This document shows positions 35,664 through 45,278 of a stretch of 64,000 bases of DNA, in pieces. The DNA is from Bacillus sp. USDA818B3_A (GTDB lineage Bacteria; Bacillota; Bacilli; Bacillales; Cytobacillaceae). Both the position numbers and the translations under genes were made by a program. Where the stretch lies: the NCBI RefSeq assembly GCF_009928415.1, contig NZ_JAABNN010000011.1:1-64000 (forward strand). The letters run 5' to 3'. Within the stretch, counting starts at the first letter, position 1. Each line of letters starts with the position of its first letter. Under the pieces are notes generated by a model. It was not told the DNA's origin and made no database searches. It saw only the letters and a program-made list of their open reading frames with translations.

Positions 35664-35749
35664 CCAATTCTATTAAAGTTTCTCAGTGATTATATTGATT
35701 CTCCTGCGACAATCTAAAAAGAAGTGTAGTTCTTACTTACTGCATCCAC

Positions 35750-38029
35750 TTAAGACAAAGATGTATTTACGATCCTAATACCATAGATCCCGCCTGCAGC
35801 CTTTCCTTCGCCAGATTGAAACTTAACTTCAACCTTTTGTTTTCCTTCTGTTAGTATGAGTGGAATTTCATAACACACATCAATAAGATCATCAGGGTTG
35901 GTCCCTTCCAGTTTTTGAGTGGCAATCATTTGCCCATCAACTAGAATTTGAAAATCGCGGTCATATCTTTTTCCATCCGCAAACAGTGTCTTATCGCCAC
36001 CAAAATAAGTTACCAGCAGATACATTTGTTTTTCAGGATACACTTGCATTTGATAACTAAAAAATCCTTCTCCCCGGCTGTCACGCCATGATCTTTCTAC
36101 AACGTTAAAGTATCCGGTGTTAGAGTTACTGCTTTGTACACTATGCTCAATTTCCGGCTGCTGTTCACCTGGTTGGACAACGTCAACCGTAATCGCCCTT
36201 AGTCTTTCAAGTTCCTCTTTCTCTTTATCTACAAACGTTTTATAGGCTTCTTCATTCATTAGATTCCAATATAAGGTGTAACGCTGGTGATGCAGATTGT
36301 AAAACGGAATAAGGCTAACTTTTCGATTCCCAGGCTGGCCGATTTCTTTAGTTTCAAACGTTAAAGGCTCGCCCTCCACAGGTTTGATCCAGTCAGTCAA
36401 ATTTTCTTTGTCTGCCACAAGGCTTGGCACATCAATTAATGGATAGTTATTTAATTTTAGGTGGTCTTCCAAGATATCGGTTTCCGGGAAGTTTTCTCTG
36501 CCCAGTGCTCCGGCTAATACTACCGGTCCGTACATAATTCCAACTTTCGCTGGATTATCTTTAGCAGTATAAGTATGAAGGCCAATAGGAAGTGTAAATT
36601 CAATCGTATCCCCTGCACTCCAATTTCTTCCGATCACAAGGTAACCATTATTAGCAAATGTCTCTACTTTAACACCATTCACCAAGACGGTGATGTCGCC
36701 ATTCACCCAATATGGAACTCGGACATGGACATTTAGGAATGTTTCTTTTGCTTCTTCAAAAGATACCCGCACATGATTCGATCTTGGAAAATCCGTTTCT
36801 TGTTTAAGTTTTATTTTCCTATCTTTGATTTCGATTTCTGAAGCAATAAATAAATTAACAAATAATTCGTCCTGGTCATTATAGAAAATATTTCTTGTAT
36901 AACGGGCAGGATTTTCCATTCCTGTCCCTGTGCAGCACCAGAAAGAGTTATCATGTGAACAATAGATTTTAAAATGGCCTGGCTGGGTAGACACAAAATA
37001 CGTCTTCATACCTGAATCCGGGTCCTGGGATGCCAAGATATGATTGTAAAGCGCCTTTTCATAGTAATCCATATATTCACTGTTAGGACTCCATTGGAAT
37101 AAGTGCTCCGTTAATTTCAACATATTGTAGGTATTACACGTCTCTGCTGTAGTAATCCCTAGTGTTTCCTTATTAATTGGCCCAAAATGCTCGCCAATAC
37201 TATTGCCGCCGATAATATAGGAACGATTTTTAGTTACTTCATTCCAGAAGAAAGCCGCCGTATTTTTGTAATCTTCATTTCCCGTAATCTCGTATAGCTT
37301 TGCAGCACCAATTACCTTTGGAATTTGTGTATTGGCATGTTTCCCCTCTAATTCGTCCACATCTTTTGAAAGAGGCTCCAAGATCGCTTGGTGGCAAAAT
37401 CTAATCGCAAGTTTTAAATAATCCTCATTTTTAGTAATCGTATAGAGGTCCGCCATTGCTTCGTTCATACCGCCATGTTCACAAATCAGCATTTTTTGAA
37501 ACTGCTCATCATTGAGGTTATCTGTCCCTTTCTTTGCCCAGTCTGCGAGCTTGGTAACAACCTCCAATGCCTTCTCATTCCCCGTTAAGTTATAAACATC
37601 AATCAGTCCCGCATAGATTTTATGAATGCTGTACCAAGGCACCCAGCCGCCAGCCAGACTGAAATTCTCTACTTCAAATTCCCCTGTAAAAACTTTATCA
37701 AAATAAGTGCGGGTAAAACCGCTCACATATCCACTGTCATCAAGGCTCTGTACATAGGCCAATTCGTTGACGGCATAATCAATCTTTTGTTTTAATTCCT
37801 CATCTTTTGTGACAGTATACATAGTTGCAGCAGCTGACAGCCAATGGCCAATGGAATGTCCAGCAATCGGGGTAGATTCCCAGCCGCCGTATCGAGGCTT
37901 TTTAGGTGTTTGTGAAGCGGCTTCATAACAAGGTGCCACTAGCCGATCAACGTCTAAGTAAATCAAGTACTCCTTGCCTTTTTCTTGTGAGTCTTTAAAT
38001 ATACCTTCTAATAGTCTAACGTTTTCCAT
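35750..38029 (-). CDS. GH146-like beta-L-arabinofuranosidase (DUF1680 superfamily)
   Basis: 759 residues, no signal peptide, so probably cytoplasmic. The N-terminal (alpha/alpha)6 barrel holds zinc-site and nucleophile residues of the GH127/GH146 group: Glu296 and Cys298 in AETCNTYNM, and Cys365-Cys366 in FWCCTGTGMEN. The WCC-x-G-x-G-x-E-N form is nearer GH146 than GH127. Beta-sandwich modules follow, with an extra domain from about 600. It likely removes beta-linked L-arabinofuranose from imported oligosaccharides by the cysteine glycosidase mechanism. Encoded after an LplABC-type importer; AAAGGAG before the ATG. Confidence 0.82.
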   Translation of the reverse strand: MENVRLLEGIFKDSQEKGKEYLIYLDVDRLVAPCYEAASQTPKKPRYGGWESTPIAGHSIGHWLSAAATMYTVTKDEELKQKIDYAVNELAYVQSLDDSGYVSGFTRTYFDKVFTGEFEVENFSLAGGWVPWYSIHKIYAGLIDVYNLTGNEKALEVVTKLADWAKKGTDNLNDEQFQKMLICEHGGMNEAMADLYTITKNEDYLKLAIRFCHQAILEPLSKDVDELEGKHANTQIPKVIGAAKLYEITGNEDYKNTAAFFWNEVTKNRSYIIGGNSIGEHFGPINKETLGITTAETCNTYNMLKLTEHLFQWSPNSEYMDYYEKALYNHILASQDPDSGMKTYFVSTQPGHFKIYCSHDNSFWCCTGTGMENPARYTRNIFYNDQDELFVNLFIASEIEIKDRKIKLKQETDFPRSNHVRVSFEEAKETFLNVHVRVPYWVNGDITVLVNGVKVETFANNGYLVIGRNWSAGDTIEFTLPIGLHTYTAKDNPAKVGIMYGPVVLAGALGRENFPETDILEDHLKLNNYPLIDVPSLVADKENLTDWIKPVEGEPLTFETKEIGQPGNRKVSLIPFYNLHHQRYTLYWNLMNEEAYKTFVDKEKEELERLRAITVDVVQPGEQQPEIEHSVQSSNSNTGYFNVVERSWRDSRGEGFFSYQMQVYPEKQMYLLVTYFGGDKTLFADGKRYDRDFQILVDGQMIATQKLEGTNPDDLIDVCYEIPLILTEGKQKVEVKFQSGEGKAAGGIYGIRIVNTSLS

Positions 38030-38115
38030 TATGTATTCTCCTTTTGTAGATTGGGTAGAAGTTAAGTAGTTTTATTAAAATGAGAGACCTCTAATTTTTC
38101 AGTTCATTATATTTT

Positions 38116-38144
38116 TATAGCTACCGATATCATCGATAGCTATA
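38116..38144. other. Intra-operon hairpin before the GH146-like gene
   Basis: TATAGCTA-C-CGAT, a 3-base loop and ATCG-A-TAGCTATA form a 12-bp stem with one mismatch between the permease stop and the hydrolase start. There is no T tract, which suggests RNA processing or attenuation rather than a full stop. Confidence 0.5.
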
Positions 38145-38198
38145 CTTACGACCAACAGTTAGCACTGTCAGTTAATTTTATACAGTTGCTTGAAAGGA

Positions 38199-39101
38199 TC
38201 ATCCTTTTACAGAACCAATCATGACACCCTTTTCAAAGTATTTCTGGATGAATGGATAAACTAGTAAGATAGGCAATGTTGACACAATGATAACTCCATA
38301 TTTAATTTGGTCGGCATATTTTTGTGCATATCCGCCTGCAGCTCCACCTGAACCGGCTCCTTGTGCAAATACTTGGTTCGAGATAAGGATATCTCTTAAA
38401 ACGATTTGCAATGGCTGCAAACTATAGTCACGAATATAAATGAGTCCTGTAAAGAAGTCATTCCAGTGCCCTACTAAGTAATAAAGCCCTACAACAGAGA
38501 TAACCGCTTTGGATAAAGGAAGGGCTACTTTACCGAAAAATTGAAAATGGGTACAGCCATCCATTTGAGCGGCTTCAAACAATTCTTTTGGCAGCGAACT
38601 TTCAAAGAATGTCCGTGTAATAATTAGATTGAACACATTCACGGAGAACGGGATAATAAACACCCACATACTATTAGTTAAGTTTAAGTCTTTCATTAAT
38701 AGATAAGTAGGAATTAATCCACCGTTAAAGAACATCGTAAAGACAAACACAAACATTAAAAGTCGTCTAGCCTTAAATTCTTGTCTTGATAACACATAGG
38801 CTGCAGGTAAGGTAAACAACAAATTTACAAAGGTACCTAAAAGTGTGTAAATAATCGTATTTTTATAGCCTACCCAAATTCTTGTATCTTTAAAAATCTC
38901 TGTGTATCCGAATAGACTAAAACCTTTAGGGTAAAGAAGAACTTTACCTGTTGATACAAGAGTAGAGTCACTAACCGAGGCAATTACGACAAAGTACAAT
39001 GGATAAGCGACGATTAAAAAGATAAACACACAAAATACAAAAATCATACAATCGAAAATGATATCGGATGTTGATTTTCCCTTTTTATTAAAAAGCGCCA
39101 T
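38199..39101 (-). CDS. Carbohydrate ABC transporter permease, LplC/YtcP type
   Basis: 300 residues, six membrane helices, binding-protein-dependent permease family. The EAA loop reads ELFEAAQMDGCTHFQFFGKVALPLSKA at about 190. The N-terminus (IFDCMIFVFCVFIFLIVAYPLYFVVIASVSD) is that of LplC-type permeases that import oligosaccharides. It forms the channel with the upstream permease. GGAGGGAAAG ribosome site. No ATPase gene is nearby, so a shared MsmX-type ATPase is expected. Confidence 0.92.
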   Translation of the reverse strand: MALFNKKGKSTSDIIFDCMIFVFCVFIFLIVAYPLYFVVIASVSDSTLVSTGKVLLYPKGFSLFGYTEIFKDTRIWVGYKNTIIYTLLGTFVNLLFTLPAAYVLSRQEFKARRLLMFVFVFTMFFNGGLIPTYLLMKDLNLTNSMWVFIIPFSVNVFNLIITRTFFESSLPKELFEAAQMDGCTHFQFFGKVALPLSKAVISVVGLYYLVGHWNDFFTGLIYIRDYSLQPLQIVLRDILISNQVFAQGAGSGGAAGGYAQKYADQIKYGVIIVSTLPILLVYPFIQKYFEKGVMIGSVKG

Positions 39102-39130
39102 GACTTTCCCTCCTTACATAAAAAGCTCCA

Positions 39131-40108
39131 TTACCACAAACTAATATTTGAAAATCTCTTTGCGATTGTATTCATAGCCAGTAAGAATACAAAATTAATC
39201 AGTGTATTAAATAAACCAATGGCAGCAGAGTAGCTGAATTGACTAGAAATAATACCGATCTTATAGACATATGTGGCAATAACTTCAGATACTGGAAGAT
39301 TCAACGGGTTTTGCATTAAGAAGATTTTTTCAAATCCAGTATTTAAGATACCACCCATACTAAGAATGAAGAGGATAATCATCGTAGGAACAATCGCCGG
39401 TAAATCTACATACCTGATCGTTTGCCATCTGCTCGCCCCATCTATTTTCGCTGAATCATACAGCTGCGGATCGACACTTGCAAGTGCGGCTAAATAAATG
39501 ATGCTATTCCATCCGGCATGCTGCCAGATATCTGATAGTACATATACGGGAACAAAGGTATTCTCTGAAGCTAGTAAGTTGATATCTCCTAATCCTATTG
39601 CCTTCATTAAGTGACCAACAACCCCTGTTTCCGGTGACAATAAGACGTTCAATAAACCTACCATTACTACCATAGAGATGAAGTGCGGCAAATAAACGGT
39701 GGTCTGCAGAGTTTTCTTCCACCGCTTCCCGAACACCTGATTAATAACCAGTGCCATAATAATTGGGGCCGGAAATCCTAAAATAATCGTTGCTAAACTA
39801 ATGGTCACTGTATTTACCATTAAGTCTTTAAACATATAGTTGTGAATAAATTGATCAAAATACTTGAGACCTACCCATTCTCCTCCCGCAAGCCCTTTCG
39901 TAAAATCAAATTCCCGGAAGGCAAGCTGAATGCCATACATTGGTATGTAATTAAAAATAACAATAACGATAACAGCAGGTAAAATCATGAGCCACAACTG
40001 GTAGTCACGTTTAAATGTGTTAAAGATGGTTGATTTCTTTGTTTTTACACTAGGGATACCTGATAAATTATCATTTATTTTTTTCGTTTCAGCGTTTATA
40101 AAGGCCAC
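39131..40108 (-). CDS. Carbohydrate ABC transporter permease, LplB/YteP type
   Basis: 325 residues, six membrane helices. The N-terminal cytoplasmic stretch is followed by DYQLWLMILPAVIVIVIFNYIPMYG, and the EAA loop is DPQLYDSAKIDGASRWQTIRYVDLPAI, both LplB-like. Partner of the downstream permease. GTG start after AAGGAGGGAATG. It is separated from the binding-protein gene by a strong hairpin. Confidence 0.92.
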   Translation of the reverse strand: MAFINAETKKINDNLSGIPSVKTKKSTIFNTFKRDYQLWLMILPAVIVIVIFNYIPMYGIQLAFREFDFTKGLAGGEWVGLKYFDQFIHNYMFKDLMVNTVTISLATIILGFPAPIIMALVINQVFGKRWKKTLQTTVYLPHFISMVVMVGLLNVLLSPETGVVGHLMKAIGLGDINLLASENTFVPVYVLSDIWQHAGWNSIIYLAALASVDPQLYDSAKIDGASRWQTIRYVDLPAIVPTMIILFILSMGGILNTGFEKIFLMQNPLNLPVSEVIATYVYKIGIISSQFSYSAAIGLFNTLINFVFLLAMNTIAKRFSNISLW

Positions 40109-40136
40109 AAAACATTCCCTCCTTTATTTTAAGGAA

Positions 40137-40168
40137 GATGCTATACCATTTTCATATGGTATAGCATC
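40137..40168 (-). other. Strong hairpin after the sugar-binding protein gene
   Basis: GATGCTATACCAT (40137-40149) and ATGGTATAGCATC (40156-40168) form a perfect 13-bp stem with a 6-base loop but no T tract. It is in the same operon position as the hairpin after the liv binding-protein gene and probably protects the upstream mRNA or reduces read-through. Confidence 0.65.
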
Positions 40169-40181
40169 CTTCTGGCAGTTA

Positions 40182-41816
40182 TTATTTCTGGTTTTTCTTG
40201 TAATCGTCATAATATTTTTGCATAATCTTAATGTTTTCAGGTAAGCCTGTTTTCTCCACATTTTTCACATAGGCATTCCATTCTTTATCGATTCCACCTT
40301 TTGTGATCCACTGTGAGAATTTAGGCATAGCCAAATTCATAAGATTCGTATTGTTTAAGGCTAGTTTCGAGTTATCCTCTTTACTGTATTTAATAAACAT
40401 GCCAGGGAAAATATCATTTTCTTTATCAATCGCATCGATTGCACCCATCAGCGGTTCAGTTTGTTTGTCGACTGATTGCATATCTGTACCAAGCTCAAGC
40501 TTTAAATCATCCGCAATATACATAGGACCATTATCTGCCCATGTTGAGGTCCATTTCCATGTACCTGGGTCCATCTTCGAGTCGGTTGGAGGTAACACTT
40601 TGTAGCTGCCGTCTCCGTTATCCGCAATATTTTCTCCGATTGAACCAAACAGGATTTGCATACTTACTTTTGGATCATACAATTCATTGATAAATTTCAT
40701 CGCAGCTTCTTTATTTTGACTCTGCGCGGAAAGTGATACTGTATTTACATTATAGTTTAGAACGTTATAATCATAGGTCCAGGATTGCTTTGCAGTTGAG
40801 TCAGCAGACTGCTTTAATGGAGCCAATGTTGTATATTGTGGAGCCAGCTGGTTTCCGAATCTATCAGTTAATTCCCAGCCATAGGTATAACCAACTTTTG
40901 CTAGATCGCCACTGCCGCGGGCAACTGATTGGTATTTAGTATAATCCTGAGTAAATACTTCTTTACTGATTAACCCAGCTTTATAAGACTTATTTAAGAA
41001 CTTAACAAAATCTTTATAACGTTCGTCGGTGAAGAAATTTTTGACTTTACCATCTTCAACATAATAGCCCTGGCCGCTGCCTTCACCTAAAGTAATTCCG
41101 GTGCTTCCCAAAAGAACGGTCGGCTGGAAGAATCCAAATCCACCTGTTCCAGTTGGAGAAAAGTCCATTGGGATTTCGTCATTAGGATCTCCGTTGCCAT
41201 TTGCATCCTTTTCTTTAAAAGCTACTAAAACATCATATAATTCATCCCAATTTGTTGGCTGTTTTAGGCCTAAATTATCTAACCATTTTTGATTGATGAA
41301 TTGTCTTGTGGCTGTTGCAGGCCAGAATCTTTGGTATTTAGGCAATCCATAAATTTTCCCGTCAAGCTGTGTGGCAATTGCCTGGGTTTCTGGTTTGGCT
41401 TCAAACATCTTTTTTACATTTGGCAAACTCTTATCAAGATCATCTGACAGGTCCTCAAATAAACCGTTGTATTGTACATAATCCGCATCCGTAATCGCGT
41501 TTGGTCCAATAATCAAGTCTGGAACATCACCGCTTGCAAGCAGTGCACCCTTTTTCTGATCCCAGTCGGCGGTAACCTCTTGCCATTTAATTTCAACACC
41601 TGCTTTTTTCTCCACTTCTTCTAACCATTTCATTTTTTTAAGATCTTGAGTTAAAGGATGTTTTGTAATAAGTGCTGTTAATTGAACTTTGCCATCTTTT
41701 GTTGTTCCGCCGCTGTTCTTTCCGTCACTAGATGCTGAATCGTTAGAACAAGCTGCTAGTACCGAAGCAGATAAAGATAATGCTAGAAAACTACTTAAAA
41801 CCTTTTTCTTTTTCAT
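40182..41816 (-). CDS. Extracellular sugar-binding lipoprotein, LplA type
   Basis: 544 residues, larger than most family 1 binding proteins and typical of the LplA/YtcQ group that binds oligosaccharides. Lipoprotein signal with lipobox LAAC (Cys about 23), then a Ser-rich linker. It captures plant-derived oligosaccharides, presumably arabinosides given the neighbours, for the two permeases downstream. Start ATG after AGGAGAAATC. The gene heads a five-gene operon (binding protein, two permeases, GH146-like, YesL-like). Confidence 0.92.
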   Translation of the reverse strand: MKKKKVLSSFLALSLSASVLAACSNDSASSDGKNSGGTTKDGKVQLTALITKHPLTQDLKKMKWLEEVEKKAGVEIKWQEVTADWDQKKGALLASGDVPDLIIGPNAITDADYVQYNGLFEDLSDDLDKSLPNVKKMFEAKPETQAIATQLDGKIYGLPKYQRFWPATATRQFINQKWLDNLGLKQPTNWDELYDVLVAFKEKDANGNGDPNDEIPMDFSPTGTGGFGFFQPTVLLGSTGITLGEGSGQGYYVEDGKVKNFFTDERYKDFVKFLNKSYKAGLISKEVFTQDYTKYQSVARGSGDLAKVGYTYGWELTDRFGNQLAPQYTTLAPLKQSADSTAKQSWTYDYNVLNYNVNTVSLSAQSQNKEAAMKFINELYDPKVSMQILFGSIGENIADNGDGSYKVLPPTDSKMDPGTWKWTSTWADNGPMYIADDLKLELGTDMQSVDKQTEPLMGAIDAIDKENDIFPGMFIKYSKEDNSKLALNNTNLMNLAMPKFSQWITKGGIDKEWNAYVKNVEKTGLPENIKIMQKYYDDYKKNQK

Positions 41817-42164
41817 ACTGATTTCTCCTATTCAATGATTTATAGAAACAATCTTTATGTTTTTGTGTAGAATTCACCATAAAACTATTACTGCCTGAAC
41901 AAAGATCTCTACATTTACTGGTAACCCTTTCAAAACGAGCGTCCCGGAGTAATGCTCTTCAAAAGAAGATCAAAAGAAATGGACTTTCCTGACTAAAGTG
42001 AATCAAGAAAAAATATCAATTAAATGATAAAATGGCGCTTTTTGAAAATCAGCCCCTGCTTCATTGCATATTTTAGAAACACCTAGCAATGGATTAGAGG
42101 CATCAAATTATACTCCCTCCCTATTATTCTCTTTGTCTTTTATTCCTTCCGTTCCCATCTGTGT

Positions 42165-42178
42165 TGTAAACACTTACA
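42165..42178. promoter_or_regulatory. cre-like site (CcpA) upstream of the importer operon
   Basis: TGTAAACACTTACA matches the cre consensus TGWAANCGNTNWCA at all but one position (A for the central G). It lies between the divergent importer operon and the AraC gene, about 350 bp from the former and 160 bp from the latter. A minus-strand TATAAT at 42107-42112 just downstream could be the importer's -10, giving a leader of about 280 bases. In the rest of the 519-bp gap 41817-42335 I recognise no gene or riboswitch. Confidence 0.5.
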
Positions 42179-42249
42179 TTTATTGATTTAAGAATACCAT
42201 TGGCTCTTGATACTGTCAGTAACCAACAAGGTATATTTGGTGGACAATA

Positions 42250-42278
42250 TTGACTATATAATAATTAATAATTATGTT
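42250..42278 (+). promoter_or_regulatory. Promoter of the AraC-type regulator with internal palindrome
   Basis: TTGACT (42250-42255), a 17-bp spacer and TATGTT (42273-42278). The spacer contains the palindrome ATAATTA-A-TAATTAT (42261-42275), which could be an autoregulatory site. A second TATAAT with TTATTG 18 bp upstream lies about 25 bp further on. Confidence 0.5.
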
Positions 42279-42335
42279 ATTGTAATAAGTAAAGATAAAA
42301 TATAATAGTATTCTTCGGATTTAGAGGCGATATCT

Positions 42336-43235
42336 ATGAGAGAATATTTGAGAATGAATGTAAGCTCCCCTATTGATTTTGTTCTAGGTGGTAAATTAAT
42401 TTCAACTGAACCTTTTACTCATATGAAACGAACGATGCCGCTTTGTGAAATTATTATAGGTATAGATCAAATACTATATATAGAGTGTAACGGTATAGAA
42501 TATGAGGTTAAACCAGGTGATGTTTTATTTGTGCTGCCAAATCAGCTTCACTTAGGCTATAAGGAATGCGAGGCAGGACTTTCCTTCTATTGGTTTCATG
42601 TCCTTTTGCCGGACGATATAACCAAAATGGATGAGATTACCATGGGTAACCAAGCTAGACTTCTTCAATCTAATCCGTATACCAAGGAATCAAATCATTC
42701 TATTTTATTACCTATCTATTCAACTCCCAAGCGAATTGATCGAATCAATATATTATGTAATCAAATACTTGATGTAGCACACGCAAACTACTTTAATCGT
42801 TATGCAGCCAGTTATCTCACCACCTCTTTACTTATTGAATTATCCGAACAAACCATTACAAACTTTCAAGACCCGTTAAAAAGCTCGTATTCAGATAGAA
42901 AACTTGTAAAAATATTAGAATGGATTCGTGTTAATGCATTGGATCATACTATTTCAACTAGCTCTATTGCAAAAACTTTTAATTATAATAGGGATTATTT
43001 ATCTCGTTTTTTTAAAACTAGTACCGGCATGAACGTACAAGAATATATCCATATTCTTAAACTATCAAAAGCTAAAGAATTGCTCATTAGTACAAATATG
43101 AGTATCGGAAGAATATCCCATTTAATCGGGATTAATGACGAAAGATATTTTATGCGGCTCTTTAAAAAGTACGAAAAAGTTACTCCAACAGAATATCGCC
43201 AAGCCTATCATCGTATACCGTTGAATAGGGAATAA
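42336..43235 (+). CDS. AraC family transcriptional regulator
   Basis: 299 residues. The N-terminal cupin-like sensing domain (about 10-110) contains EVKPGDVLFVLPNQLHLGY. The C-terminal double HTH (about 195-295) shows LDHTISTSSIAKTFNYNRDYLSRFFKTSTG, ISHLIGINDERYFMRLFKKYEKVTPTEYR. It probably senses an imported sugar and activates the divergent importer operon. ATG with GAGG about 10 bases upstream; own promoter and terminator. Confidence 0.9.
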   Translation: MREYLRMNVSSPIDFVLGGKLISTEPFTHMKRTMPLCEIIIGIDQILYIECNGIEYEVKPGDVLFVLPNQLHLGYKECEAGLSFYWFHVLLPDDITKMDEITMGNQARLLQSNPYTKESNHSILLPIYSTPKRIDRINILCNQILDVAHANYFNRYAASYLTTSLLIELSEQTITNFQDPLKSSYSDRKLVKILEWIRVNALDHTISTSSIAKTFNYNRDYLSRFFKTSTGMNVQEYIHILKLSKAKELLISTNMSIGRISHLIGINDERYFMRLFKKYEKVTPTEYRQAYHRIPLNRE

Positions 43236-43291
43236 ACGTATACGCGATTAAATTTATTTCTGATTAGGATTTCTAAACGGCTTAATAGAGC

Positions 43292-43326
43292 AAAAAAACT
43301 CACCAAAATTTTGGTGAGTTTTTTTA
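43292..43326. terminator. Bidirectional terminator, AraC gene / GH2 gene
   Basis: AAAAAAACTCACCAAAA pairs with TTTTGGTGAGTTTTTTT as a perfect stem. The genes on both sides converge on it. Confidence 0.92.
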
Positions 43327-43349
43327 GATATCAAAGATGGTAAAAAAAA

Positions 43350-45149
43350 TTAAAATGGGTTGATTGTTTCAACATGCCACATTTGATTTACTTTCTTTAT
43401 TTCTTCCAAATCACATTTTGGTTTTCGATCATAAGTAAGAAGACCATTAATCTCCTGTTCAACATCCGTTAATTGAGTATAACAGAAGCCATGTAAAGCA
43501 TTGGAGGAAAAAACAGCCTCCATTACACGCTTATAATCATTAATAAGTTCATTTTCATTAGAAACTGATGTATACCCCCAGCCAGATTCTGTCCCCGCCT
43601 TATACCCAATACCGCCAAACTCAGTTAATAGTATCGGTTCTCCTTGATGTGAGAAACCTTCTGTATATATTTTTCTTCCCGCAGGAAGCGAATGTAGAAG
43701 TTCCTCTTTTGTTGAAAGTGACTTTTTAAAGTGGTTGTATTTTTCAACTTCCTTTTCATGTCCATGGTTATAATTATGGATACCGCAAATGTCGGTTACA
43801 GTTAATTCCCATCCATCATTTGATATAACCAACCGTGTGGTATCTAACGAATGGATTAGGTGGTACATAGCTGCAGAGTGATGCTTTTGCTGAACATTAT
43901 TGCAGATATGCGGGACACCCCAGCTTTCATTTATTGGAACCCACGTTACGATAGATGGATGGTTAAAGTCCCGTTCAATGATTTCCATCCATTCTCTTGT
44001 TAATCGCCCCACTGCATCTTCACTAAATGAAGGAGCTGATGCACACTCTCCCCAGACAAGAAAGCCTAATTGATCGGCCCAATATAGAAAACGTGGATCT
44101 TCCACCTTTTGATGTTTTCTACATCCATTGAATCCCATTTTCTTAGCAAGCTCAATATCCTTTTTATAGTCGAGGTCTGAAGGTGCGGTCAATAATCCCT
44201 GTGGCCAATAACCTTGATCCAATACTAGTTTTTGATAATAGGGTTTATTATTTAAGTAGACCATCCCATTTTCAGTATGAATTTTCCTCATTCCAAAATA
44301 GGAAGTCACTTCATCTTCTACTTTTTCATTTTCTTTTAGCCGAATGACCACATCAAAAAGATTAGGAGCCTCCGGTGACCAATTCCATCCTCTATCATGA
44401 AAATCCGTTCTAAATATCTTTCGATTATATAAATTTAGACAACATCTAGAATAGGAATCTTGGATGGTCATTAATTGTCTTGCGACAACCTCTCCATGAT
44501 AAGTAATTTCTAATTCGAGCGTTTTATTTGAAAAGTCACCGGCAATTTCATATTCAATCTGAATATCACCACGGTCAATATCTGGTGTAAACTTTAACTT
44601 TTTTACAAAAGTACTGTTTACTGCTTCCAACCAAATGGTTTGCCATATGCCTGTTGAACGTGTATACCAGATTCCGGCAGAATCTTCTAACCAATACTGC
44701 TTACCTCTAGGTATGGTTTCATCTGTACTAGGGTCTTCAACCCTCACCACAAGCAGTTCTTTTCCACCTTGTAAATAGTCGGTTATATCAAATGAAAATG
44801 AGACATGTCCCCCTTCATGGGAACCAACAAAATGCTCGTTTACATAAATCGAGGCTCTGTAATCTACTGCACCAAAATGCAGGATAATTTGTTTACCTTC
44901 CATATCTTTTGGTACTTCGAATTCACGCCTATACCAAACCCAATCATGAAAGGTGTTTTCATTAATTCCACTCATTTCAGATTGATAGACGAAAGGGACA
45001 GTAATACTTAATGCAAACTCTTTGTCTCTCTTATACCATTTTTCTCTAAGGCCGACATTTTCGTCATCATAATGAAAATCCCATTCACCATTTAAATTTA
45101 GCCAATCTTTTCTAATAAGTTGGGGTCGTGGATACTCTTGCCGATACAT
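43350..45149 (-). CDS. Glycoside hydrolase family 2 protein
   Basis: About 599 residues with the GH2 layout: N-terminal sugar-binding jelly roll (about 15-180), Ig-like domain (about 185-280), then a TIM barrel. The acid/base Glu is in WVPINESWG and the nucleophile Glu in ILLTEFGG. No signal peptide. GH2 includes beta-galactosidases, glucuronidases and arabinosidases; beside GH127 it probably trims imported arabinogalactan-type oligosaccharides, but the linkage cannot be told. The ATG at 45149 is 12 bases from AAAGGAG and a GTG at 45158 is 3 bases from it, so the start is uncertain. Confidence 0.85.
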   Translation of the reverse strand: MYRQEYPRPQLIRKDWLNLNGEWDFHYDDENVGLREKWYKRDKEFALSITVPFVYQSEMSGINENTFHDWVWYRREFEVPKDMEGKQIILHFGAVDYRASIYVNEHFVGSHEGGHVSFSFDITDYLQGGKELLVVRVEDPSTDETIPRGKQYWLEDSAGIWYTRSTGIWQTIWLEAVNSTFVKKLKFTPDIDRGDIQIEYEIAGDFSNKTLELEITYHGEVVARQLMTIQDSYSRCCLNLYNRKIFRTDFHDRGWNWSPEAPNLFDVVIRLKENEKVEDEVTSYFGMRKIHTENGMVYLNNKPYYQKLVLDQGYWPQGLLTAPSDLDYKKDIELAKKMGFNGCRKHQKVEDPRFLYWADQLGFLVWGECASAPSFSEDAVGRLTREWMEIIERDFNHPSIVTWVPINESWGVPHICNNVQQKHHSAAMYHLIHSLDTTRLVISNDGWELTVTDICGIHNYNHGHEKEVEKYNHFKKSLSTKEELLHSLPAGRKIYTEGFSHQGEPILLTEFGGIGYKAGTESGWGYTSVSNENELINDYKRVMEAVFSSNALHGFCYTQLTDVEQEINGLLTYDRKPKCDLEEIKKVNQMWHVETINPF

Positions 45150-45229
45150 AATTATCACAAACTCCTTTTTTAATAATAAAGTGTGGTAGCAATAAAGTTA
45201 TTTTTATAATTGAAGACTCTATACTAAAT

Positions 45230-45264
45230 AGAAAGACCTTGAAGGAAAAGCCCTTCAAAGGTCT
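45230..45264 (-). terminator. Hairpin after the GH127 gene
   Basis: On the minus strand AGACCTTTGAAGG pairs with CCTTCAAGGTCT with one bulge, followed by TTCTATTT. It may partly end transcription before the GH2 gene. Confidence 0.6.
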
Positions 45265-45278
45265 AGCTCCTAGAATGT

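Noticed and set aside
41817..42335. Riboswitch in the long leader region of the importer operon
   Set aside because: I could find no known aptamer pattern, only AT-rich sequence, a cre-like site and promoter elements.
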